Origin: Xylocopa sonorina
Lineage: Eukaryota > Arthropoda > Insecta > Hymenoptera > Apidae
Reading direction: 5' to 3'
Assembly (NCBI RefSeq): GCF_050948175.1
Contig: NC_135205.1
Span: 4,997,795-5,061,794, forward strand
DNA: 64,000 nt
Positions 15,201 through 27,200 of this stretch are shown one piece after another (the stretch's first letter is position 1; each line of letters starts with the position of its first letter). A model generated the notes under the pieces. The model worked only from the letters and a program-made list of their open reading frames with translations, made no database searches and had not been told where the DNA came from. The position numbers and the translations under genes are program-made.

Positions 15201-18200
15201 TATTTGAACACCCTCTCGATGGCCCATAAACCAACGTCGACGATCTATTTCCCTTTATACAACCCGGGATTAAAATCCACCCCACGTTTCTTAACCCTCA
15301 ATAGCGCGTAATTTTGGCGGATTGACGTGTCTCCTGATTCATTTTATGGATAAAGTACATAGAGGGTGATCCATGTAAAGTATTGCAAGCTGTTTCTTGC
15401 AATTACTTCCACATACTCACATTTCCTTTTAATGTATGCATAAAAATATGCAGTATATACATTCAGTTTTGCACATGAATTTATATCAGATGTCTATCGT
15501 TTGAAGAAAGAAAAAATTGATCCAAGTTTGGCGCGTTAGAGATCGACCGTACAAGAAATATACGGCTACAGCACTGAAAGGGTTGGACGATAATTATAAT
15601 CCCGAAGCGCAGCCTTCGATCACGATCCATGCCATTTACAAGATCCGTGCAGGTTCCTCTGACCCCGAAACGGTGCCTCGTGAACCATCGATTCGCCGTC
15701 CAGCGTCAAGGTCAATCGCGGGCCCACCGCAGAAAAGCGGCCCCTCGTAAATCAGCTGGATCGCGGGACCTTTGACATCGTTTCGGGATCGCGAGTTTCG
15801 CGCTCGTGATTCTTTTTCTTTTCGCGGTCACTGAGCAAGTCCCTTGGTCCCACCCCCGTTCACCCTCCCCCCTGCCCTCTTTCCTGTGTCGCCACGAAAG
15901 AAATCTTCCGTCATAAATCCTGCCGACGTATCCCCGTGCGTGCCGTACACGCTGGTCCCGCTGGGATATCTTTTCGTCCTTTTTACCCCACTCGATTTAT
16001 CGACATTACCTGAACGGACCAACCTCCCTGGGAACCCCTCCGCGACTCTTGGCTGTGTGTACCACCGCTCGCGGAACATCTAATTTCGTAGACCGCGGAA
16101 TTGCGTGGCAACGTGTCTGAAATGGTCCTAGAGGGAGTTTTTGGGGTTCGAAGTGATATCATCCAGGGTCATCGAAATGGTGTTTGCCTGTTTGGCTAGT
16201 GAATCAAGCAGGGGTGATTGGTGTATCGGGGTTGAATCAATGGTTGGAAGGTTTGGGGCTGGTTTGGGGATGATTTCTTTTCGTTCTTCTTATGATTACA
16301 GAGTCAAAGTGAAAAATATGATGTTAAAATAATAGTTTCCATAGATCTATTCAATCTGACATGGACAAGCCATTCTAAGATGGCACAGGGAATTATTGTG
16401 ATAGAAATGTAACATCGCTCAGAAATACAATTTATTGGTTTCACGTGTCTTATCGAATGGATCCAGTCATCCCCTGGCTTCCATTACGTGGCGTGACCAG
16501 CCACATTTTCCAATCTCATTCTCGGAGGTGCATGCCTCTCGTGCGCGCATATTTCCTGGGGAAAGAAAGTAGGGTCCACCCCAGTTGGTTACAATATTTA
16601 TTCCCAAGTCTCGGAGGTACGCGTAGGGTAAACTGCAGTTTCGCAGGCGCAAAAAGGGGGATGGAAGAAAAGCACGCGAACGCACGGCACTCGTAACCGC
16701 AACCGCAAGCTTCTCGAGTGCTTTCGCGTTGTCGTTTTTTCTTTTTTTTTTTCTCCTGCGTTCCCCTGAAACTACTTCACGACCCAGTAATTATCGTCGA
16801 CCTCCCATGTCCCAGTTTCTGCGTGAGGCTTGTTTCTCGCCGCCATCGACATTTTCATTTCAACCCCCTACTTCGTTCACGCACGGTCAATTTTTCTGTC
16901 CAACTTACCCTTTTCTTTAGCCCGTTATTTTCTACTGCGAAACTTCACGCTGATATAAAAAATTTATTAAAGTAAAATTTGCGTTTGTAAATTCCCATTA
17001 AAGAATAAGCGTTTGAAAGCAGATTCGACGCGAAGTTATTAGTACAGATTATTATTTCTATTTTGCTTTCGTTTTATTTCAGGAATGTCCCGGGGAGCAG
17101 AAGGACTTCCGGGCGAAACAATGCGCCGAATTCAACAGCGTACCGTTCGAGGGGGTTTACTACGAGTGAGTATCGAAAATGATTTTTTGCGAGGCATCCT
17201 GTCAGCGTATCGCTGGGGATCGTTTCGGGACTCCCGATGGAGTTCCTGGATACGCGGTGAATGTGATTTATCGTCGACGTCATAGTCGACAGGGGAGGGT
17301 CACGGCCTTTTCGGGGATCTCCGACGAGATCTAATGGTCGTTCGAAGCTGAAATCCGCGCTCGTTTAAATTCGCATTCGACGCGTGATTCCGCGTCCGCG
17401 ATGCGCAGACATCGAAACACGAAACTCGTTTACTGAAAGCACATTTTTTCGAAACAAAGCCGTTCCGTCAATTTCGTTCCTCACACCTTCGCATTCGTAT
17501 CGTTCTCTTTCTTTTTTATTCTAGAGATGCCTAATGGAAACGAGGTTGAATACGGTTTCAGACGTTCACGGTGTTCACTTTCTCAGAGTTTCATGGCAAA
17601 TTTTAGTTAAACGACGCAGGCTTCTGATTGGACTATAAATTCTAAATTTGGCCGTATCGTTCAATTTAAAGTACGCCGGTCGTTAACCTAGGGAGACCTA
17701 CGCGGTGTTATTTTGCAGTTAACGTCGTTATATACTGTTGTAAACGCGGGTTACATTAATTTTGCCCGCGTTTCAGCTGGCGGACGCTATAAAACTATAT
17801 ATAGTCCCATTTAAAAAATGATGCTGACTCAGCTTTTTATACTTCGACGTTGAAAATGAAATTGAACGGTGATGTCATAGTTCCACCCCTACTTTAAACA
17901 TATTCAAATAATGCCTCTCAAAATTTCGTGCGTCTTTTTTTGAACATCGCACAGTACGAAAGAATAATATTTACAGACTATATTACGTGTTACATTCTAA
18001 ATCGATAACTGCAGTATTAAAGCTCCCAAACAAAAATGAAATAATTAGCGTTTAAGGGTTAACGATATGAAAAAAAATAATTTCTTACATGGCGTGCCGT
18101 CGTTACAAAATGTTACGTTATACCCGTGACAGTGTAGTAAGAAGGAAGTAATGGGAGGAATGCGCGTTAATAAATATAAAACGCTCGCGCGCGATTTCCA

Positions 18201-21200
18201 AGTGCGCTGGCGTTGTAGAGGCGTTGTTAAAAAGTTTGAGGTGTCCCGGAAAAAACCGTGGAGGACCAGTTATCGAGGAGATCGATGACGATCGCCGGAT
18301 CTTCGCGCCATAAAACGGCCAACAGCGAGACTAATCGCGCAAAATCGTTCGTAGCTGGATCCCGTACACCGGTGGGCCGAACAAGTGCGAATTGAATTGC
18401 ATGCCACGCGGCGAGCGTTTCTTCTACAGGCACAGGCTGACGGTGATCGACGGGACGCCGTGCGTGGCTGAGAAGAACGACGTCTGTGTCGAAGGGAAAT
18501 GCATGGTGAGTTAACGATCACCGATTCACCGCGACGGGACCAACGCGAATTCAGTTTCCGTTTGTCCCGTCTCGTTTTACCCCAGATACCACGAGATGCC
18601 TTACGAGCGTCTCGTTTTTTTCATCTGACCAACTCGCGTCTTGCGTGGACGTAATCTGAACGACGAAACGACATCGAAGATGATATATTATTAAAATAGT
18701 GAGTAGTTCTTGAGGACGTTCGCCAGACTTGCGCGAAACGTTCTCATACGAGTCGTTTAAATGTTCATTTTGTACGTACCTTGGACAATTTATCTACCTG
18801 GTGTTCCTTTAAAATGTCTGAAAGATTTAGATGCGGCTAAAAATGTATAAACGTTCACAATTGTGACGACTTTTAAGAAGTTTTGTTGGTTAAGAATGAA
18901 CGTTTTTCAATTATCTGTTCTTTGGGACGTGAGATATTTAAGTGATCTGATTAGAAGGTTTCTAGGGCTGTTCGAAGGTTATATATACGTTCTCAGGGAC
19001 TATTTATGAACAGTGAATGCTAAACGTCGTTAGAATAAATCATGGAGAGATGTATCGACATGGTAATTTCTCTTTCATTGCTAGCATGTTGGTTGCGACA
19101 TGATGCTTGGAAGCGACGTAAAGGAGGACGCTTGCAGGGAATGCGGTGGCGATGGATCAAATTGTAACACCGTTTCTGGTTTGTTCGACACTGATGATCT
19201 TCAAGCTGGTACGCCTACATTTTTTCATTCTTCACTACATCATATATACATTGTTCTTTCTCAATTCAATGTATTATTACAATGTTTAGTATGTCTAAAT
19301 TCATGCTCATCGAATTTTCTTTAGGATACATCGACACCATACTAATTCCTCAAGGAGCAACGAACATAGTTGTGAAAGAGATCGAACCATCCAACAATTA
19401 TTTAGGTAAATAGATCGAAACGCTATAATGGTACTTCTGTGTACATTGCTACATCTGAAATAAGTATTGAGTAATCCTATATCGGCAGCTATTAGAAACA
19501 CTTCGGGGCATTATTATCTAAATGGAAACTGGAGGATAGATTTTCCGCGAAGCCTGAAATTCGCAGGGACGATATTCCATTATTCGCGAGATCCGCAGGG
19601 TTTCTCAGCACCCGATACCATTACCGCTTTAGGACCGACGAGCGAACCAATTTACGTGGTGGTAAGTGGGCGTGCATCGCTCTTAAACAGTAAATTACAG
19701 CATCGTGTAATCAAAAATGATAGCCATTTTCAAGTGAAATTATTCATTCAAATGGCACTGTCACTTTCTACTTTGCACCTATCCTAACATACAAAAGCTA
19801 ATTGCAATTATACAGAAATAATTTTAATTCAGTCCTTTAAAGATCAAACGTTCTTTTAGCAGTCCAAATAAAACGATACACATTTTATTTGTTCCATAAT
19901 AAAAGCCTTCGTTTTCACGAGGCTTTTCCTATTCGATAGACGAAGTAAAGAAGGCAATGTAAACAATAGTTCGCGTAATTCTCTTCGACAGCTACTATAT
20001 CAGGACCACAACGTTGGCGTGCACTACGAGTACAGTATCCCGAAGAGAATTTCGCAGCAGACCGACGCGGACAGCTACACGTGGCTAACCGACGAGTTTT
20101 CCGTATGCAGTGCGACTTGCGGCGGAGGTAATATTTCCAAAATTAATCCAGCCAACCTAAGCCCACGGTGGAGCGTAATTAATAATCGAATCACCCGTAC
20201 GCAGCCCGTGTTACCGGTAGACATCGATTCTAAATTTGATCACGCAATTTGATCACGCGGTCCGACGCTGCGGCCCGGACGAACGTTTATTAATTAATAT
20301 GGTTTCCATTTAGCGTACACGCGGCAGATCGTTCGTACGTTTAATTATCGGATCGGATCGGCGGGTCGATCGTTAAAGGTGAAGGTTGTACGTTTACGCT
20401 GGCTCTGGGAGCAGGTATCCCTTTCTAACTCTGAAATGGAATTCGTTATGATCCACTCGGTGGAATCTGACTATTTAATCGCCAAGTAATGTTATCACAC
20501 TAAAGACATTATTCTAAGAGTATAGTACAGAGAGGTTTGCTTCGAAATAGAAGAATGCTACATAAAATAAATAAAAGTACAACTGAAGTATAATTACTGA
20601 GAATTACTGTTGTATCGAAGGTTATCAATCGAGACGCGTGGCCTGCGTGCGAAGAAGGGACAACCAGCCGGTGGATGATAGCCTCTGCGATCCTCAGATG
20701 GAACCAGATGACACACAGGCTTGTAACATGGACCCGTGTCCACCTGTGTGGGTGGAGGGCGAATGGGGTCCTTGTAGCAAGCACTGCGGCGAGGGAGCTG
20801 TGCAGAGCAGAGAGATCAAATGCGAGCAGGTCATCTCTGGTGGAATCCTCACGTTGGTGGACGATAGTCAGTGTCTGGAGAAGGTGGGACCAAAAGGGCC
20901 GACCAGCCAGGAGTGTAACAAGGACGTCGCCTGCCCCCAGTTCCACGTTGGCCCATGGAAACCGGTACGAGTTACTCGATCGCTTAAACTATTATTCGAA
21001 AAAGACAACGCTAACTATATAAATACTTCTATCCTCGTGTGATATAAAATAATAATATAAATGTTTAGAAACGTGTTTGCCTTTCCTATCGATTCGTTTT
21101 TTAATGGTAGCGTTTACAAGTGGAGGCTCATACGTTCTTCAGTGGTTGATTGAACTAAAACAGAAGTATTTGCTCTGTAATTGAATAGTGCGATCACCTG

Positions 21201-24200
21201 TGCGGGCCAGGCAAGCAAACTAGGAAAGTGACTTGCTACAAGAAGGTCGAAGGCAAGATCGAAGTGTTGGAGGACCAAGCTTGCGAGGGAGAGGTCCCTG
21301 AGCGTGAGAAACCTTGCGAGCTGAGACCCTGCGCCGGCCTCGACTGGGTCACGTCGGATTGGAGTGGTGTAAGCTAGCAATTTTTTCACGCGATACTACC
21401 CGAACTCGCGTTCATCCCCATTTTAAGTATCCCCGGTGAAAAATACAGGCTTTTCGTAGAAAGATTTTTGGCAAGTAATATTACGAGAGCGTCGTGTAAA
21501 TGAAAAGTGTCCTCCCGTTCCTTTGCCTTCGCGGCACGGACGCTCTTTCTAATCTTTATTTGTGGCTCTTGGTCACTCGGTAGTGCGACGACAAGTGTGG
21601 ACTGTCTCGAGAGACCAGGACCACCCAATGCGCCACTCAAGATGGAACCGTTTATCCGGACGAGAAGTGCGACGCTGAAAAGAAACCGGAATTGTCGCGA
21701 GGTTGCGAAATCCTTAAAGAGTGCGAGTTCCTTTGGTTCGCTTCTCAATGGAGTAGCGTAAGTTATTTTCACGAGAAGGTCCTTCTCTCCCTCTCTTTCT
21801 CTTTCAATAAAGTAATCTCTTCGTTTGATTATTCATGATTGATATTTATTTGTACATGATTGATAATAGTAATAATAGTTCACGTTTGATTACGATTTCT
21901 ACGAAATGTGTAGTCTGTAGGATGTCTGTTACGAGAATGTCACGTTTGTATTTGTCCAAGTCACACTTGACACATAACTTTTCGGTCCCATAGTGTTCAG
22001 CGAAATGTGGGTCAGGTGTACAGACGCGCAAAGTGTTCTGCGGCTCGTACGACGACGAGACGATAAAGAAAGTGCCGGACGAGAACTGCGACGCGGACAA
22101 GAAATTCAATGATACGAAAGAGTGCACCGCTGAAAATGAGTGCAAAGGTGAATGGTTCGCTGGTCCATGGAGCAAGGTAATACACTCAGAATAGTCTGCG
22201 CAGAATTTTCATAGAATTTCATCTAAAAAAACTCAACAAAGTTGAACAATTCTGATCGTTATCTCTGTGCGATGCTTCTTGAGAGCTGTGATTTTGATGA
22301 AACGAACGCTCGTTTTTCGTAGAGGCTCTTATTGCTACTGTGAGATATTCCCAAGGAATAAACCGCTTGCCGTGTTCCCCTGGTCGCCAAAGAAATCCAA
22401 TATCTTCGACGGCATTATAGCGAGCCTAACAAGAAGCGTTCGCCTCAAATTTCTTCCATTAATCACCTTACCGTGTTCCAGTGCTCAAAACCGTGCGGCG
22501 GAGGCATGATGTCTCGCAAGGTGATTTGCATGAGGGACAATATGACAGCTCCAAACGACAACTGTGGCTCCAATACGATCATGTTCTCCACGGAAAACTG
22601 CAACAGCCAACCGTGCGAAGAAGGTACACCGCGATCAATTTTTAATCTTTACTTAAAATATTTTACACTTGGGAAAGCATTGGTCAATGAGTTCGAAAAC
22701 AGATAAAACTTGTCAATTTAACACAAATCTCGTTGCCAGATGGAGTGATACCAATGCAGCCAGAGAAATTCGCAGACCTCACCGACGAGGACGAAGAGTG
22801 CGAAGTGTACGAGGATGAAGACTTCGTAACAGTCTCCTCTAGCCTCTCTCCCAATGTAAGTAATATCTAATCGCAGTTAATTAAACGTCTACATAGTCTC
22901 ATACCTTCTATCATGCGTATGCTATATGCTCACAATTTTTTCGTTTGCATTAACGCGACTATATTTCTTATAACAGGATAAATCCAGTGGAATGGCGGAC
23001 CTTACAGAGGCAACGCCTTTGAGTTCACCGGATACGAGCAGATCCAGCGACACGTCCGAACAAATGCTAGGCGACGCGCCCTATACCAGAGGCGACATAA
23101 CTCCGGAATTCACTGGAAGCGGCGAGGGGAGCGGCACAGATTTCACTGATATCTTCACGGACACGTACACGTACACGAACGAGTACGACTCGACGATCGA
23201 AGGCAGTGGAGCCACAGAAATTACGGACGAAGACGAGCTGTTTACCACAGTGCCAGGAATCACGGACTCCGAGGTGACAGAGGAGACGATCGATGGATCG
23301 ACTGTAGATTTCAGCGAAGGGACCACTGAGGAATCGATGACGGAAGAAACACCAGTATCTGGCGGTAGGTTAATGAAGATACGACCATAAAATTGGTTTT
23401 GTAAGTTATTTAAGTTATGCGTGTTTCTTTTTTATTATCGATCAGAGACAGACATGGTCACGGAATCTGGTGCAGTCGAAGAAACGACGACCGGATCGAG
23501 TGAGCAAACTTCTGAGATGCCAGAATCCACGGTTTCCTCCGAGAGCGAAGCGACAGAAGCCTCTGAGGGCAGTACAGTCTCGTCGGCAACGGAAGCTACG
23601 GAAATGGAAGCCACTGGACCGACGGAGACCACAGAGTCAGGTGCAACCACTTCCTCGTCGGAAACTGAGAGCAGCGTTACGGAAGAAAGTGTCTCGACGG
23701 ATATGACTGTCACTCAGGAGTCTGGTAAGTAGAATTGGTATTTAAGATCTCCTATTTTCAACAGTTTCTTATCTGCAATTATAATTACTATATTGTACTC
23801 GTTATTAATTCTTCTTCTCTTGGTAATTGCATTCTTTTTTTCTTGCTTTCGATAACGCCAGGAGTCACAGATGAATCGACCGTATCAGGAGAGACCACAG
23901 AACCTGGCGCCACTGAAGGAACTACGGAATCAGGACCCACAGAGCCAACGATGTCCACAGAATCGGGTGCCACAGAGGAATCTAGTGAATCAGGACCCAC
24001 AGAACCATCAATGTCCACGGAATTAGGCGCCACGGACGAAACCACAGAATCTGGAGCTACGACTGAGTCTGGACCAACCGAAGCTACGGAATCAACTGAA
24101 TCTGGAGCGACTGCTGAGACTACCGCGTCCGGTATGACGGAAACTACGGAATCTGGTCAAACTACTGAATCTGGCGAGACCACTGAACCTGGCGAGACTA

Positions 24201-27200
24201 CGGAATCTGGTCAAACTACTGAATCTGGCGCGACTACTGAGTCTGGCCAAACCACTGAAGTTGGCGAGACTACTGAGTCTGGTCAAACTACTGAATCTGG
24301 TGCAACTACTGAATCTGGTACCACTACTGAATCTGGTATAACTACTGGATCTGGTGAGACCACTGAATCTGGTCTGACAACTGAAGTTGGTCAAACTACT
24401 GAGTCTGGTCTAACTACTGAAGCTGGCGAGACCACTGAATCTGGTGCCACTACTGAATCTGGTATGACTACTGAATCTGGTGCCACAACTGAACCTGGTG
24501 CCACTACTGAATCTGGTGCCACAACTGAACCTGGTATGACTACTGAATCTGGTGCCACAACTGAACCTGGTATGACTACTGAACCTGGTGCCACGACTGA
24601 ATCTGGTATGACTACTGAATCTGGTGCCACGACTGAATCTGGCGCCACAACTGAATCTGGTGCCACGACTGAATCTGGCGCCACAACTGAAGCTGGAGAA
24701 ACTACAGAGTCGGGAGCAACGACTGAAAGCGGTGAAACCACTGTATCTGGCGTGACAGAGACCACTGTTTCTGGGTTGACACCCTCCACCGAAGAGGAAG
24801 ACGTGGATACGACTGGAAAAACGCACGGTAGGCCTAATAGTTTTGCTGGTTTACTAATTACATTTATTTATAGTAAAGTTATATATACAGCTTCAAAAAT
24901 GCAGGATAATAAAATCGACGAAGCGCTAAAAATGATACGCATTCAATGTCTTGTTTCAGTAACTGAATTGTGGACGACCATCGGCCCAGAAGAGATCACG
25001 CGCAAGCATCGCGTGTGCAAAGTGCCGAGGAAGAAGAAGACCTGCAAAACCTCGCCTTTCGGCTGCTGTTACGATGGTATCACCGCGGCGGAAGGACCTT
25101 TCGATCAAGGATGTCCAACACCGCAAACTTGCAACGACACTAAACATGGTTGCTGTCCTGATGGTGTGTCTCCAGCCAGTGGACCCGAAAACCAGGGTTG
25201 CCCTGAATCCCACTGCGAGGAGACGCTGTTTGGTTGCTGCCCTGATGGCGTTACCATTGCTGAAGGCAACGATTTCGAGGGATGCAAGAAGCCTTGTAAC
25301 GAAACAGAGTTAGTTGGATTGAAAATATTTTTTAAAGCTCGCGATATTTATTATTTTCTGTCCTTTTAATATTTAGAAAAATAACAAATTGAAAATAGAG
25401 GTGACAATGATATTAAATTGAATAAATATTCCAGATTTGGATGCTGTCCGGATAACGAGACACCCGCTAGCGGAGAAGACAACATGGGATGCTGCAATAT
25501 CACTGAATTCGGTTGCTGTCCAGATGGAATCAAGCCTGCTACTGGACCAGATGGAGAAGGTACATCGAATTCAATAGACGGTTAAAATTGTACATTATCA
25601 TTGAGAGATTTAATCGAATTAATTGTGCAGGTTGCGAGGAAGAAGTCACATCAGTTACACCTCTCACAGAAGAATATGAAACAACTACTACTGTACAGGA
25701 AGACTGCGCTAACACCACGTATGGTTGCTGTCCAGATGGTGTATCAACTGCAACTGGCACGAATTTCGAGGGTTGCGGAGTTATCAACGCAGAGAACTGT
25801 ACTCTGTCGTACTTTGGATGCTGTCCTGATGGCGTTGCACCAGGTTTGTCTAATATAAACTCACAAAAAAAGAAGAAAACAAAGTCGATCTGCTTTCCAG
25901 TTTTTAAATTAACCTCCATGCTATTACAATACGATCATTCCATATAAAAAAAAATAGAAAAGAAAATAAAAATCCACAGCACTCGGACCCAACAACCACG
26001 GCTGTCACATGCCCTGCGAGAACAGTACTTATGGCTGTTGCCAAGATGGCACCACCCCAGCGCACGGCCCTAATGGAGAGGGTTGCTGTCTGTCGACACC
26101 ATACAAGTGTTGTCCAGACAACATACTCCCTGCTCGTGGACCCAACTTCTATGGCTGTGGATGTCAGTACTCGAGATTCGGTTGCTGTCCGGATAACAGC
26201 ACTGCGGCTCGTGGATCGAACAACGAGGGCTGCGGCTGCAAGTACACGCCTCATGGCTGCTGTCCGAATCGCTTTACGCCAGCCACGGGTCCCAATTACG
26301 AGGGCTGTCCTTGTTACACCTATCAGTTTGGTTGCTGTCCTGATGGAATCACTATCGCCAAAGGACCTCACGGACAAGGTAATTCGATTAAGAAAATAGT
26401 AGTTTTAGAAATCCATAGTATATGAGTTAGTGTATTGGAATCTTTTATTTGAAAGTATGCGTTTTGAATTTTTATTAAAAGGTGACTTCAAAGAGTTAAT
26501 CAATTTAATTCTAAATAAAAGAGCATATACCAATTTTGGTAATTTTATTTAGCAGATGATAAATTCTAAGTTATCGAATAAGTAAAGGACTAATGATTAA
26601 CTGTTCATCTCTGCTCATGGGGGGGAAGGTTAATTAAAACTCGTATCCCATAGCGTGGCAAGCGCGAAGCCGCGACTAACAGCGTTGTTCCTACAAACTT
26701 ACAGGCTGCGGTTGCGAGAACACCGAATTCAAGTGCTGCTCCGACGGCAGAACTCCAGCGAAGGGTCCGAACTTCGCCGGATGCACTTGCGACGCGTCCA
26801 AGTACGGATGTTGCCCCGACGGAGTGGAGGAGGCGCAGGGTGAGAACTTCGAGGGGTGCCTGTCTGTCCCGTCGACCCCTGGATTGGCGTGCGCGTTGGA
26901 GAAGGACAGAGGATCCTGTCGGGACTTCACCGTCAAATGGTACTTCGACACAGAGTACGGTGGCTGTTCGCGGTTCTGGTACGGTGGCTGCGAGGGTAAC
27001 GACAATCGATTCAAAACTCAGGAGGAGTGTAAGGAGGTCTGCGTGCAGCCTAAAGGAAAAGGTAAAACGAAGGAGAAATATTTCTCACTGTATTCAAAAT
27101 GATATTAAATGTAATCGAATACAATACATTATTTAATTGTAATAATAATCCGTGTCGAAGATAGACGATTAATTTTTCGTGGAATAACTTTACAGATGCC

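Larger units (their letters stand above)
6259..19661 (+). other. Ppn: Papilin N-terminal cassette: TSP1-1, Cys-rich region and spacer (exons 1-7)
   Basis: Residues about 1-287 of the in-window protein. Exon 1 encodes a basic stretch (HLRKR) and a first thrombospondin type-1 repeat with GTWGPWSSPSACSRSCGGG, including a WxxW motif and CSRSCG, which fits the O-fucosylation consensus CSx(S/T)CG. Exons 2-5 give the Cys-rich ADAMTS-like segment (for example CNIQECPGEQKDFRAKQC and ACRECGGDGSNCNTVSG, the latter highly typical of ADAMTS/papilin). Exons 5-7 give the beta-rich spacer (IDTILIPQGATNIVVKE, HYYLNGNWRIDFPRSLKFAG). Phases are 2, 0, 2, 0, 1, 1, 0 and join without frame breaks. This matches the TSP1/Cys-rich/spacer part of the 'papilin cassette' shared by ADAMTS proteins. 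Confidence 0.93.

Noticed and set aside
15640..15680. Sequence GCAGGTTCCTCTGACCCC resembling a tRNA T-arm
   Set aside because: The remaining arms do not pair and the A box is missing.
20509..20946. 145-codon - strand frame
   Set aside because: It is antisense to papilin TSP1 repeats 2-3; no recognisable protein.
24092..24826. Several long open frames on the - strand (SSVVAPDSV-type and TRFSSGTRFSS-type repeats)
   Set aside because: They are the reverse reading of the TTESG minisatellite; a repeat of 3n units keeps every stop-free frame open. The + strand is fixed by papilin splicing on both sides.
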